From contig NZ_JAODTZ010000043.1 in the NCBI RefSeq assembly GCF_025399795.1, positions 25,916-89,915 on the forward strand: 64,000 nucleotides of DNA, read 5' to 3'. Shown piece after piece: positions 51,264 through 60,296 of the stretch. The stretch is from Streptomyces rhizosphaerihabitans. GTDB taxonomy: Bacteria; Actinomycetota; Actinomycetes; Streptomycetales; Streptomycetaceae. Within the stretch, counting starts at the first letter, position 1. The number at the start of each line of letters is the position of its first letter. The position numbers were made by a program, and so were the translations under genes. The notes beneath the pieces are model-generated. The model was given only the letters and a program-made list of their open reading frames with translations, was not told the origin of the DNA and did not search any database.

Positions 51264-54200
51264 ATGACCACGCAGCCCGTGACCGACCTGCGCCCCATCC
51301 GGTCCCCGCGCGGGATCCCCCTCCTCGGCCACACGCCGCAGATCCCCCACACCAATCCGGTCGCGTACTTCGGCGAGCTGTCCAAGCAGTTCCCCGAGGG
51401 CATCTACGGCATGGACATCGCCGGCATCGAGCAGGTCTTCGTCTACGACCCTGACCTGGTGGCCGAGATATGCGACGAGACGCGGTTCTACAAGCAGATC
51501 GAGAAGACACCGCTGAACCATGTCCGGGACTTCGCGGGTGCGGGCCTGTTCACGGCACACCAGCACGAAGAGGAATGGGGCATGGCGCACCGGATCCTCA
51601 TGCCGGCCTTCAGCCAGCGGGCCATGAAGAACTACTACGGACAGATGCTGGAGATTGCCCAGAACCTGGCGGGCAAGTGGGAGCGTGAGGAGGGCCAGCC
51701 GGTCAACATCACCGACGACTACACCCGGCTGACCCTGGACACCATCGCTGTGTCGGGGTTCGGCTACCGGTTCGACTCCTTCGCCGAGGAGGAGCTGCAC
51801 CCCTTCCTCCAGGCGCTGCTGGGGGCGCTCGTGGAGTCGCTGCGGCGCTCGCAGGAGCTGCCGATGATGACCAAGCTCCGCAGGGCGGACGACAAGAAGT
51901 ACCGCGAGAACATCCAGGTGATGCGCGAGCTGGTCGAGAGTGTGATCAAGGAGCGCCGTAAGGGGGAGAGCAGCGGTGAGGACGACCTGCTGGGTCTGAT
52001 GCTGCAGGCGACCGACCCGGAGACCGGCAAGCTGCTGGACGACGACAACGTCCGGGACCAGGTGCTGACGTTCCTGATCGCCGGTCACGAGACCACCAGT
52101 GGTCTGCTGTCGTTCGCCACGTACTCGTTGATGCGCAATCCGCACGTGCTGGCCCAGGCCTACGCCGAGGTGGACCGGCTGCTGCCCGGCGACACGGTCC
52201 CGGACTACGACACGATCATGAAGCTGGACGTGATCCCGCGGATCCTGGAAGAGACCCTGCGCTTGTGGGCTCCCATCCCGGCCTTCGGCAAGGCCCCGAT
52301 TGAGGACACCGTCATCGGCGGCTGCTACGAGCTGAAGAAGGGGACGCGGGTCAACATCCTCGAGGGCCCGCTGCACACCCACCCCAAGGCGTGGGGCCGG
52401 CCGGAGGAGTTCGACATCGACCGGTGGCTGCCGGAGAACCGCGCCCAGCAGCACCCGCACGCCTACAAGCCGTTCGGCAACGGCGTGCGTGCCTGTATCG
52501 GCCGACAGTTCGCCCTCACCGAGGCCCGGCTGGCCCTCGCTCTGGTGCTGCAGAAGTTCAAGTTCGCCGACCCGAACGACTACACGATGGACGTGCGGGA
52601 AGCGCTCACGCGCAAGCCCGGCGACTTCGAGCTGGTCGTCCGTACCCGCCAGGAACACGAGCGGACCGTCTTCGGTGCCTTGGACCTGCAGAGCGATGAC
52701 GAGCGGCAGCAGGCCGCGGTCAGCGGCGTCGGGGTGAACCTGACCGTCGCCTACGGCTCCAGCCTGGGCTCGTGCGAGGACCTGGCGCGCACCATCGCCG
52801 ACCGCGGTGAGCGCTCTGGGTTCGGCACCACGCTGACGAGCCTGGACGAACTGGGCGGCAACCTGCCCACCGAGGGCCTGCTCGTCGTCGTCGCCGCCAG
52901 CTACAACGGCAAGGCCCCCGACAACGCCCAGGGTTTCGACGACCTGATCGCCGCCGGACTGCCCGAAGGCTCACTGTCCGACGTGCGGTTCGCGCTGCTG
53001 GGCGCCGGCAACACCCAGTGGGTCGCGACCTACCAGGCCTTCCCCAAGCGGATCGAGGAAAGCCTGCTGGCCGCCGGCGCCACCCCCGTCATCGAGCGCG
53101 GCATCGCCGATGCGGCCGGTGACTTCGACGGCATGGCCACCCGCTGGACGGACACCCTGTGGGCCACCCTGGCCGAGGAGTACGCCGCCGACACCTCCGA
53201 CGACGGCGCGCCGCGCTACGAGGTGCACCTGCTCACCGAGGCGGACGTACGCCCAGCGATCGTCTCCGAGCAGGCATACCCCCTCACCGTGGTCGCCAAC
53301 GAGGAACTCGTCAGCGACGCGACCGGGCTGTGGGACTTCAGCATCGAACCTCCGCGCCCGTCCGCGAAGTCCATCACCATCGAGCTGCCGAAGGGCGTCA
53401 CCTACGACACCGGAAACCACCTGGCCGTCTTCGCCAAGAACGAGCCCGCGCTGGTCGACCGCGCCCTCGCGCGGCTCGGCGTCGACCGCGACCAGGTGCT
53501 CCGGCTCGACCAGCCCGCGGGCGGTCGGAGCCACCTGCCGGTGGGCACGCCCGTCACCGCCGGCCTGCTGCTCACCGAGTTCCTGGAACTGCAGGACCTG
53601 GCCACCCGCTCCCAGATACAGACCCTGGCCGAGCACACCCAGTGCCCTTGGACCAGGCCTCAGCTGGAGGCGTACACGGCCGACACCGAAGAGGCCCAGC
53701 AGCTCTACCAGAAGGAGATCCTGGGCAAGCGGGTTTCGGTGCTGGGCCTTCTGGAGCGCTTCCCCGCCGTCGAACTGCCGCTGGCCGTCTTCCTGGACCT
53801 CATGGGCCCGATCCGCCCTCGCTTCTACTCCATCTCCTCCTCCCCGCTGGCCGACCCGCGCCAGGTGCGCCTGACCGTCGGCCTCCTCGAAGGACCCGCC
53901 CTGTCCGGCGACGGCCAGTACCGCGGCACCTGCTCCTCCTACCTCGCACGCCTTGAGCCCGGCGATGTCGTCTACGGCTACGTGCGCGTCCCCTCCCCGA
54001 CCTTCGCCCCGCCGGCCGACCCGGCCACGCCGCTGATCCTCATCGGCCCCGGCACCGGCATCGCGCCGCTGCGAGGCTTCCTGGAGGAGCGAGCCCGGCA
54101 GTACGAGAACGGCACGAAGGTGGGCCTGTCCGAGGTCTTCGTCGGCTGCCGCCACCCGGAGCACGACTACTTCTACCGCGACGAGATGGAGACGTGGGAG

Positions 54201-54485
54201 CTGTCCGGCATCGCCCAGGTCCACACCGCCTTCTCCGCGGTGACCGGCCACCGCGCCCGGTTCGTCCAGGACGCCCTAACCGCCGCCTCCGACAGTGTCT
54301 GGCAGGCACTCCAGGACGGCGCGTACGTCTACGTCTGCGGTGACGGCCGCCGTATGGCACCCGCGGTGCGTGAAGCCCTCGCCGCCATCCACCGCCGCCA
54401 CACCGGCAGTGACGACGCGACCGCCCAGCAGTGGCTCGCCCAGTTGGAAGCCGACGAGCGCTACCAGCAGGACGTCTTCGCCTGA
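51264..54485 (+). CDS. Self-sufficient cytochrome P450 / reductase fusion (CYP102 family)
   Basis: A 1073-residue fusion of heme monooxygenase and diflavin reductase, like P450 BM3. The P450 part (1-460) has the I-helix A273-G-H-E-T-T, the E-T-L-R-L block, and the heme loop P-F-G-N-G-V-R-A-C-I-G with C411 as iron ligand. The reductase part has an FMN domain (A-Y-G-S-S-L-G-S from about 495), an FAD block (R-F-Y-S-I-S-S-S-P, about 852) and an NADPH block (G-P-G-T-G-I-A-P-L-R, about 928). The family hydroxylates fatty acids and other alkyl chains near the end. ATG 51264 follows AAAGGAG. Expression is under the divergent TetR. Sequence is full length with no missing motif. Confidence 0.95.
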   Translation: MTTQPVTDLRPIRSPRGIPLLGHTPQIPHTNPVAYFGELSKQFPEGIYGMDIAGIEQVFVYDPDLVAEICDETRFYKQIEKTPLNHVRDFAGAGLFTAHQHEEEWGMAHRILMPAFSQRAMKNYYGQMLEIAQNLAGKWEREEGQPVNITDDYTRLTLDTIAVSGFGYRFDSFAEEELHPFLQALLGALVESLRRSQELPMMTKLRRADDKKYRENIQVMRELVESVIKERRKGESSGEDDLLGLMLQATDPETGKLLDDDNVRDQVLTFLIAGHETTSGLLSFATYSLMRNPHVLAQAYAEVDRLLPGDTVPDYDTIMKLDVIPRILEETLRLWAPIPAFGKAPIEDTVIGGCYELKKGTRVNILEGPLHTHPKAWGRPEEFDIDRWLPENRAQQHPHAYKPFGNGVRACIGRQFALTEARLALALVLQKFKFADPNDYTMDVREALTRKPGDFELVVRTRQEHERTVFGALDLQSDDERQQAAVSGVGVNLTVAYGSSLGSCEDLARTIADRGERSGFGTTLTSLDELGGNLPTEGLLVVVAASYNGKAPDNAQGFDDLIAAGLPEGSLSDVRFALLGAGNTQWVATYQAFPKRIEESLLAAGATPVIERGIADAAGDFDGMATRWTDTLWATLAEEYAADTSDDGAPRYEVHLLTEADVRPAIVSEQAYPLTVVANEELVSDATGLWDFSIEPPRPSAKSITIELPKGVTYDTGNHLAVFAKNEPALVDRALARLGVDRDQVLRLDQPAGGRSHLPVGTPVTAGLLLTEFLELQDLATRSQIQTLAEHTQCPWTRPQLEAYTADTEEAQQLYQKEILGKRVSVLGLLERFPAVELPLAVFLDLMGPIRPRFYSISSSPLADPRQVRLTVGLLEGPALSGDGQYRGTCSSYLARLEPGDVVYGYVRVPSPTFAPPADPATPLILIGPGTGIAPLRGFLEERARQYENGTKVGLSEVFVGCRHPEHDYFYRDEMETWELSGIAQVHTAFSAVTGHRARFVQDALTAASDSVWQALQDGAYVYVCGDGRRMAPAVREALAAIHRRHTGSDDATAQQWLAQLEADERYQQDVFA

Positions 54486-54495
54486 CCCCTCTACG

Positions 54496-54537
54496 CCGGG
54501 AGGCGTGCGGCACCCTCCCTGGCCCCACGCCTCCCGG
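54496..54537 (+). terminator. Hairpin between the P450 and the dehydrogenase genes
   Basis: CCGGGAGGCGTG (54496-54507) pairs with CACGCCTCCCGG (54526-54537), 12 bp, starting 11 bases after the P450 stop. It may end or attenuate P450 transcription before the next gene. Confidence 0.65.
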
Positions 54538-54635
54538 TCTCTCCAAGCCCCCGGTCTCCCCACGCCCACCAGGCAACACCCGGCACCCATCGGCGCGAAC
54601 CGCCGGACAGTGCCGCTCACAGAAAGCAGATCCTC

Positions 54636-55682
54636 ATGGACACCATGCTCGCCGGACGCTTCCACCTGGACAGCAAGAAGTTCGTCGTGGAAGAAGTCCC
54701 CGTCCCCGTACCCGGCCCGGGCGAGGTCCTCGTCGAGGTCAAGGCCGCCGGCGTCTGCCTCTCGGACGTCCACCTGATCGACGGCTCTCTCGTCCCGCTG
54801 TTCGCCACCTCCGACACGGTCACCGTCGGCCACGAGGTCTCCGGTGTGATCCACACCCTTGGCCCCGACCTCAAGCGGGGCCTGACCGCCGGCACCCGCG
54901 TCACCCTGGAGGCCGGCAAGACCTGCGGCCAGTGCGCCGGCTGCGTGCGCCGCCGCCCCTGCACCCAGATGCTCACCGCCGGCATCGACTACGACGGCGG
55001 CTGGGCCCAGTACACCGTTGCCCGCGAGGACACCCTCATCCCCATCCCCGACAGCCTCCCCTTCGACCAGGCCGCGATCATCCCCGACGCGGTCTCCACC
55101 CCCTACGCCGCCGTCGTCGCCACCGCCGGCGTACGCCCCGCCCAGGCGGTCGGCGTCTGGGGCGTGGGCGGAGTGGGCGCCCACAACGTGCTCCTCGCCC
55201 GCCTGGTCGGCGCCGCGCCGGTCATCGCCGTCGACCCACTGCCGAGCGCCCGGGAGCGCGCCCTGGCCTTCGGCGCGGATGTCGCCCTCGACCCGAGCGC
55301 CCCCGACTTCGCCGACCAGGTCCGCGCGGCCACCGGCGGACGGGGTCTGGACTTCGCCTTCGACTGCGCCGGCGTGCCTGCCGTCCGCGAGCAGGCCGCG
55401 TCCGCGCTCGGTCTGGGCGGCGCCCTGATCCTGGTGGGCATCACGCCGAAGCCGCTCACCATCACCGAGGGCCTGACCTTCAACTACCTGGGCAAGCAGG
55501 TGCGCGGACACTACGGCGGCACCCCGGAGTCCGTCACCGAGCTGGTGCGGCTGGCCGCGGGCGGCCGTCTCGACCTGGCTCCCTCCATTACGGACCACAT
55601 TCCGCTGGCCGACGCCGCCGACGCGGTCAACCGGCTGGAGAACAAGATCGGCGACCCGATCCGTCTCATCCTCGTCCCCTGA
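54636..55682 (+). CDS. Zinc-dependent alcohol dehydrogenase (MDR family)
   Basis: A 348-residue medium-chain dehydrogenase. Catalytic zinc ligands are C41 (G-V-C-L-S-D) and the His of V-G-H-E; structural zinc cysteines are in C-G-Q-C-A-G-C-V-R-R-R-P-C. The NAD(P) fold has G-V-W-G-V-G-G-V-G-A-H. It should oxidise an alcohol to an aldehyde or ketone, a natural follow-up to P450 hydroxylation. Start ATG 54636 with a moderate ribosome site (AGAAAG). A hairpin separates it from the P450 gene. Confidence 0.9.
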   Translation: MDTMLAGRFHLDSKKFVVEEVPVPVPGPGEVLVEVKAAGVCLSDVHLIDGSLVPLFATSDTVTVGHEVSGVIHTLGPDLKRGLTAGTRVTLEAGKTCGQCAGCVRRRPCTQMLTAGIDYDGGWAQYTVAREDTLIPIPDSLPFDQAAIIPDAVSTPYAAVVATAGVRPAQAVGVWGVGGVGAHNVLLARLVGAAPVIAVDPLPSARERALAFGADVALDPSAPDFADQVRAATGGRGLDFAFDCAGVPAVREQAASALGLGGALILVGITPKPLTITEGLTFNYLGKQVRGHYGGTPESVTELVRLAAGGRLDLAPSITDHIPLADAADAVNRLENKIGDPIRLILVP

Positions 55683-55726
55683 CATCGGAACAGAACGTTC
55701 CGCCAAGCCACCTCGGGCAGGGGTGA

Positions 55727-55762
55727 GTGGGCGCCGGTGCTTGAGGGAGCACCGGCGCCCAC
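55727..55762. terminator. Perfect 15-bp bidirectional terminator
   Basis: GTGGGCGCCGGTGCT (55727-55741) and its exact complement (55748-55762) enclose a 6-base loop, between the convergent dehydrogenase and TetR genes. Confidence 0.85.
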
Positions 55763-55775
55763 GGCTTACCCGGGG

Positions 55776-56411
55776 TCAGGTGAGGTCGGGCAGGGGGCGC
55801 CGGGTGACCTCGTGGGCATCGTCCGCGGGGACGCCGAGCATGCGCAGGACCATCTCGGCCAGGTCGGAGGCGGCCACGTCGCCGTCGAGGTCGGGGCGGG
55901 CCAGTCGCAGTGCGACAAGGGACATCAGGGTCCCGCCCACGGCGGACAGGGCGGTGGTCGCGCTGGTGCAGGTGAAGCGGCCCGAGGCGATGCCGATCTC
56001 CAGGTCGCGCAGCGCTCGTGGGGCGAGGCCCCGGTCGGAGTGAATGTGGGCCAGACCGCGATCGCGCAGGATCCGCAGGAGTTCCGGGTGGGAGTCGGCC
56101 ATCCGGGCGGTCAGCCGGAAGCCCGCCGCGACTAGCTCGGCCGGGTCCTCGATCCCTCGTACCCGCTCGTCGATGACCTGCCCGAACTCCTCCAGGGCGT
56201 CCGCCACCGCGGCGTCGAACAGCTCCGTCTTCGACTCGAAGTGGTTGTAGAAGGAGCCGAAACCCACGTCCGCGCGCTCGGCGATCGCCTGGATGCTGGC
56301 ACTGGTGTCCCCGGTCTCCGCGAGGACCTGCCGGGCCGCGCGGACGAGCGCCTGACGGGTCTCGGCGCGGCGCCGCTCGAAGCGGTTCCTGGGCGGGGCT
56401 GACGTCGGCAT
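55776..56411 (-). CDS. Second TetR-family regulator, next to the ring-cleavage operon
   Basis: A 211-residue regulator. The helix-turn-helix is in residues 15-65 (T-R-Q-A-L-V-R-A-A-R-Q-V-L-A-E-T-G, A-D-V-G-F-G-S-F-Y-N-H-F-E-S-K). The rest is an all-helical effector domain. Unlike the first TetR it is not next to a TTCCATACG-type palindrome. Divergent from the dioxygenase operon and so its likely regulator. No clear ribosome site before the ATG at 56411. Confidence 0.88.
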   Translation of the reverse strand: MPTSAPPRNRFERRRAETRQALVRAARQVLAETGDTSASIQAIAERADVGFGSFYNHFESKTELFDAAVADALEEFGQVIDERVRGIEDPAELVAAGFRLTARMADSHPELLRILRDRGLAHIHSDRGLAPRALRDLEIGIASGRFTCTSATTALSAVGGTLMSLVALRLARPDLDGDVAASDLAEMVLRMLGVPADDAHEVTRRPLPDLT

Positions 56412-56484
56412 ACGGCGAGTCTAGCAACCGTGACGATGAGTCCCCCATGACTGATGGATTTATCAATTCACTGGCCTCGAACTA

Positions 56485-56504
56485 TTGACGACGAGATGCG
56501 TCAA
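56485..56504. promoter_or_regulatory. Operator candidate before the dioxygenase operon
   Basis: TTGACG and CGTCAA (6-bp arms, 8-base centre) form an inverted repeat whose left arm could also be a -35 box. A TGAT-N6-ATCA repeat lies about 30 bp upstream in an A/T-rich patch. Confidence 0.45.
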
Positions 56505-56548
56505 AGTTGATGATTTCCTCATTACGGCAGTGTTGCTTGGAGGAAACC

Positions 56549-57694
56549 ATGCCCCCCACCCCCGTTGACAGGGCCGATCCCCAGACGCCCCACCAGGACC
56601 TCCACAGCGAGCAGGGCGCCCTGCGTGGCGAGCACCCCGGGCGCGCTCGCAATCCTGTGATCAAGGTGGCCGACCTGGCCTGGCTGGAGTTCGAGAAGCC
56701 TGATCTGGACCGGGCCGAGGTGTTCGCGCGTGACTTCGGGTTCGCGATCGCCGCCCGCACCGAGCGGGAGCTGTGGCTGCGCGGCACGTTCTCAGGCTCA
56801 CCCTGCATGGTCATCCGGCGCGGGCACACGTCCCGTTTCATCGGGCCGGCGTTCCGCGCGGCCGAGCGGAGTGACCTGGACCGGCTGGCCCGCGCCACCG
56901 GCAGTGCCGTCCGGGACATCGGCGTACCCGGAGGCGGACAGTCCATCGCCCTGCTCGATCCCTCGGGCTTCCCGGTCCGGGTCGTCCACTGCGCCGAACA
57001 GCTGCCCGCACTGCCCGAGCAGCAGCCCCTGCTCCTCAACTCCGGCACGGAGCACCTCCGTACGAACGCCACCCAGCGCCCGCCCCGTGAGCCCTCCCGT
57101 ATCCAGCGGCTGGGCCACGTGGTCCTGGAGACACGGCTGTTCGCCCGCGCCCTGGACTGGTACCTGGGCACCCTTGGGATGATCGTCAGCGACTTCCTGT
57201 TCCTGGACGGGCAGCGCGAGCGCGGGCCGACGATGGCGTTCATCCGCTGTGACCAGGGCGGCCTGGCCGTCGACCACCACACGCTGGCCATGCACCTGGG
57301 GCCCGGCAACGGCTACGTCCACTCCGCCTACCAGGTCACCGACCTCGACTCGATCGCCGCCGGTGGCGAGTACCTCGCCGAGCGTGGCTACCAGCGCAGC
57401 TGGGGGATCGGCCGGCACATCCAGGGCAGCCAGCTGTTCGACTACTGGCGCGACCCCGACCGCTTCATGCTGGAGCACTTCGCCGACGGCGACCTGTTCT
57501 CCTGCGACATCGAGCCCGGCTGGGCGCCGATGTCGGCGAGCGGCCTGGCCCAGTGGGGCCCGCCGGTCACCCGTGACTTCCTGGGCACGAATCCGTCCCC
57601 AGCCAAGCTCCGCGAGGTCATGACGGCCCTGCGCGGCGACAACGAACTCGACCCCGCACGCCTGCTGGGCCTGATGAAAGCGATGACCTCATGA
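56549..57694 (+). CDS. Extradiol ring-cleavage dioxygenase-like protein (VOC superfamily)
   Basis: A 381-residue two-domain vicinal-oxygen-chelate protein. The metal ligands expected for type I extradiol dioxygenases can be placed in the C-terminal domain: the His of L-G-H-V-V-L-E-T, the His of Y-V-H-S-A-Y-Q-V and the Glu of F-M-L-E-H-F-A-D-G-D. Conserved H-H near V-D-H-H-T-L could be the acid/base histidine. Such enzymes open a catechol-type ring next to one hydroxyl. A charged 45-residue N-terminal extension is unusual. ATG 56549 has GGAGGA just upstream. First gene of a five-gene operon with 4-bp overlaps to the next. Confidence 0.82.
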   Translation: MPPTPVDRADPQTPHQDLHSEQGALRGEHPGRARNPVIKVADLAWLEFEKPDLDRAEVFARDFGFAIAARTERELWLRGTFSGSPCMVIRRGHTSRFIGPAFRAAERSDLDRLARATGSAVRDIGVPGGGQSIALLDPSGFPVRVVHCAEQLPALPEQQPLLLNSGTEHLRTNATQRPPREPSRIQRLGHVVLETRLFARALDWYLGTLGMIVSDFLFLDGQRERGPTMAFIRCDQGGLAVDHHTLAMHLGPGNGYVHSAYQVTDLDSIAAGGEYLAERGYQRSWGIGRHIQGSQLFDYWRDPDRFMLEHFADGDLFSCDIEPGWAPMSASGLAQWGPPVTRDFLGTNPSPAKLREVMTALRGDNELDPARLLGLMKAMTS

Positions 57695-58665
57695 GCACCA
57701 ACGTTCTGCGCACCACTGGGGGCACCTCCCGCTCGAGCGGAGCCGAGAGTGGGGGAGGCTGGTGGGTCGTCCGGGACGAGCGCGCCGTCCGCATCGAGAC
57801 CAAGGCGGACACCACCGCCGAACTGCTCGCCGACCGCGACGCGGTCCGCGAGGCCGCCGCCTCCGCCGAGAGCGGCACACCCGTCGCCGACCTGGTGGCC
57901 CTGCCCCCGGTCACCACCCCGTGCCGGGTGGTCGCCCAGATGGTCAACTACCGCAGCCACGCCCGCGATTCGGGATTCACCGGCGAGATCCCGCCGACTT
58001 TCTTCCGCAAGGCGTCCGGCTCGGTCAGCGGCCCGCACGAGGCGATCGTCCGCCCCGCGCACGTGAAGTTCCTCGACTACGAGGTCGAACTCGGCCTCGT
58101 CATGGGCGCAACCCTGCCCGTGGGCACCGTCGTCCAGGAGCAGGACCTGCCGCGCTACATCGCCGGACTCGTCCTGACCAACGACGTCAGCGCCCGCGAC
58201 GTCCAGCTGACCAAGACCCAGTTCTACGAGAGCAAGTCCTACCCGACCTTCACACCGACCGGACCGTATCTGGCCCTGCTGGAGCCCGAGGACTTCGCCC
58301 ATCTGCTCAACCTGCGCCTGCGGCTGTCGGTCAACGGCGAACCGCGCCAGGACCGCACGCTCGCCGACATGATCGTACGGCCCGCGCAGGCACTCACCCT
58401 GCTCGCCCGCTTCCAGACCCTGGATCCGGGCGACCTGCTGCTGACCGGCACCCCCGGCGGCACGGCCCTGAAGGCCCCGCCCAAGCCGGTCGAGAAGATC
58501 GGCGCACTGCTGCCGCCCGCACTGAAGTGGAAGGCGTTCTTCAACAGCCAGGCTAAAAACCCCCATTACCTGCGCGACGGCGACCTCATCACCGCCACGA
58601 TCGCCACGCCTGACGGGCGGATCAACCTCGGCGAGCAGCAGACTCCTGTGACGGACGCGTCATGA
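57691..58665 (+). CDS. Fumarylacetoacetate-hydrolase-family protein with an inserted repeat
   Basis: A 324-residue FAH-fold enzyme. Metal-binding acid residues are in the D-Y-E-V-E-L-G block, then N-D-V-S-A-R-D and G-D-L-L-L-T-G-T-P-G-G, all intact. The family cleaves C-C bonds of ring-opened dicarbonyl acids. Residues 9-22 (T-G-G-T-S-R-S-S-G-A-E-S-G-G) are encoded by a dispersed palindromic repeat and are not part of the family. The gene overlaps the dioxygenase by 4 bp, so it is the expected next enzyme. Confidence 0.85.
   Translation: MSTNVLRTTGGTSRSSGAESGGGWWVVRDERAVRIETKADTTAELLADRDAVREAAASAESGTPVADLVALPPVTTPCRVVAQMVNYRSHARDSGFTGEIPPTFFRKASGSVSGPHEAIVRPAHVKFLDYEVELGLVMGATLPVGTVVQEQDLPRYIAGLVLTNDVSARDVQLTKTQFYESKSYPTFTPTGPYLALLEPEDFAHLLNLRLRLSVNGEPRQDRTLADMIVRPAQALTLLARFQTLDPGDLLLTGTPGGTALKAPPKPVEKIGALLPPALKWKAFFNSQAKNPHYLRDGDLITATIATPDGRINLGEQQTPVTDAS
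57716..57757. repeat. Dispersed Streptomyces-type palindromic repeat, copy 2, in a coding sequence
   Basis: CTGGGGGCACCTCCC (57716-57730) and AGTGGGGGAG (57748-57757) match the termini of the intergenic copy at 41136-41173 read on the other strand. The insert keeps the frame open. Confidence 0.75.
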
Positions 58666-60296
58666 ACGCCGCATCCCGGATACCGGTGGTCATCATCGGT
58701 GCGGGACCTGTGGGCGTCACGGCCGCCCTCCTGCTCGCCCGCCACGGAGTGCGCAGCATCGTCCTGGAACGCCACCGGGACGTCTACCCCCTGCCGCGCG
58801 CCGTCGCCATGGACGACGAGATCCGCCGGATCCTGCAGAGTGTCGGCGTCCACGAGGAGTTCGCCGCCCTCGCGCGCCCGGCGCGCGGGCTGCGGCTGCT
58901 CGATGCCCGCCACCGCTTGATCGCCGAGTTCCCGCGCTCCCCGCACGGGCACCACGGCTTTCCGCAGACCAGCATGTTCGACCAGCCCGAGCTGGAACGC
59001 CTGCTCCGCGAGGCCCTGGCGCGCCGCCCGGAGTGCGAGCTGCGGGGCGGCGTGGAGGTCGTGTCCGTCACCCAGGACACCGACGGAGCACACGGCTCGA
59101 CGGGTCCGGCCCGGGTCGCCTTCCGCCGCGACGGCAGCGACGAGGTGGAGCACGTGTGGGCCGATGCCGTCCTGGGCTGCGACGGCGCGGGCAGTCTCAC
59201 CCGCGACGCCATCGGTGCCGTATGGGAGGACCTGCACTTCGAGGAGAGCTGGCGAGTCATCGACGTGCGCACCAGTCGCCTGGTGCGCACCTGGGAAGGC
59301 GCAGAGCAGATCTGCTGCCCCACCCGGCCGGCCACCTTCATGCGTGTGGGCGAGGACCGCTACCGCTGGGAGTTCCGGCTGGCCGACGACGAGCCTCTGG
59401 ACGGCCCGGAGGGGCTGGACCGCCTGCGCGAGCTGGTCGCCCCCTGGGTGGACCTGCCGCGGGATGCCCCGCCTGGCGACGACTTCGAGGTGGTCCGGCA
59501 GGCGCAGTACACCTTCCGGGCCCGCCTGGCCGACCGGTGGCGCCGGGGCCGTGTCTTCCTGCTGGGCGACGCGGCGCACCTCACCCCGCCCTTCATCGGG
59601 CAGGGTCTGTGCGCGGGACTGCGCGACGCCCACAACCTCACCTGGAAACTGGCCCGCGTTCTCCAACAGGGCGCGGACGACGCACTGCTGGACACCTACG
59701 AGCGCGAACGCAAGCCGCACGCCCGCCACCTGATCCGCGTCGCGGTCGCCGTCGGCTGGGCCATGACCGGCGGACAGGACCGCGGCGCGGCGATCCGCCG
59801 GGCCGTCGTGGGCACGGCCTGCCGTATCCCCGGCGTGACAGCGGCGGTGGGCCGCGATCTCAGCCCTGCCCTGGCCGCCGGTCCACTGGTACGGCGCCGC
59901 CCCCGGCTGGTCGGCCGCGTGCTGGCCGGCACCTTGTGCCCGCAGCCGTGGGTGATCGTCGACGGCAGGCGAGTGCGCCTGGACGAGGTCCTCGGGGATT
60001 CCTTCGCCGTCTTGACCACCGTGCCGCCCACTCCGCAGGTGACGGCCGTGGCCACGGCATTCGGCGCACCCACGATCCGCGTGGACGACCTGGGCGACGA
60101 CGGCACCCTCGCCGCCTGGCTGGCACGCGGCCGGGCGGATGCCGTCCTGCTGCGTCCCGATCGCGTCGTGCTGGACACGGTCCCCGCCGGCACCGGCGAC
60201 TTCACCGACACCGCCGCCTGGGCGCCGCTGCTGCACACGGCCCGCCGCCCCGCCGAGGGCCGGCCGGCCCCCCTGCCGAGGAGCACCACACGATGA
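58662..60296 (+). CDS. FAD-dependent aromatic monooxygenase (MhpA-like)
   Basis: A 544-residue class A flavin hydroxylase: FAD motif I-I-G-A-G-P-V-G-V-T-A at 10-20, R-A-V-A-M-D-D-E near 48, the D-G motif L-G-C-D-G-A-G-S, and G-D-A-A-H-L-T-P-P-F-I-G-Q-G-L-C-A-G. The whole pattern matches 3-(3-hydroxyphenyl)propionate hydroxylase MhpA and relatives, including a C-terminal thioredoxin-like tail. It would add an ortho hydroxyl to a phenolic substrate to give the catechol for ring cleavage. Overlaps the FAH gene by 4 bp. Confidence 0.87.
   Translation: MNAASRIPVVIIGAGPVGVTAALLLARHGVRSIVLERHRDVYPLPRAVAMDDEIRRILQSVGVHEEFAALARPARGLRLLDARHRLIAEFPRSPHGHHGFPQTSMFDQPELERLLREALARRPECELRGGVEVVSVTQDTDGAHGSTGPARVAFRRDGSDEVEHVWADAVLGCDGAGSLTRDAIGAVWEDLHFEESWRVIDVRTSRLVRTWEGAEQICCPTRPATFMRVGEDRYRWEFRLADDEPLDGPEGLDRLRELVAPWVDLPRDAPPGDDFEVVRQAQYTFRARLADRWRRGRVFLLGDAAHLTPPFIGQGLCAGLRDAHNLTWKLARVLQQGADDALLDTYERERKPHARHLIRVAVAVGWAMTGGQDRGAAIRRAVVGTACRIPGVTAAVGRDLSPALAAGPLVRRRPRLVGRVLAGTLCPQPWVIVDGRRVRLDEVLGDSFAVLTTVPPTPQVTAVATAFGAPTIRVDDLGDDGTLAAWLARGRADAVLLRPDRVVLDTVPAGTGDFTDTAAWAPLLHTARRPAEGRPAPLPRSTTR

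Noticed and set aside
56549..57694. Glyoxalase or bleomycin-resistance protein
   Set aside because: The two-domain size, placement of His/His/Glu ligands and operon partners fit an extradiol dioxygenase better.
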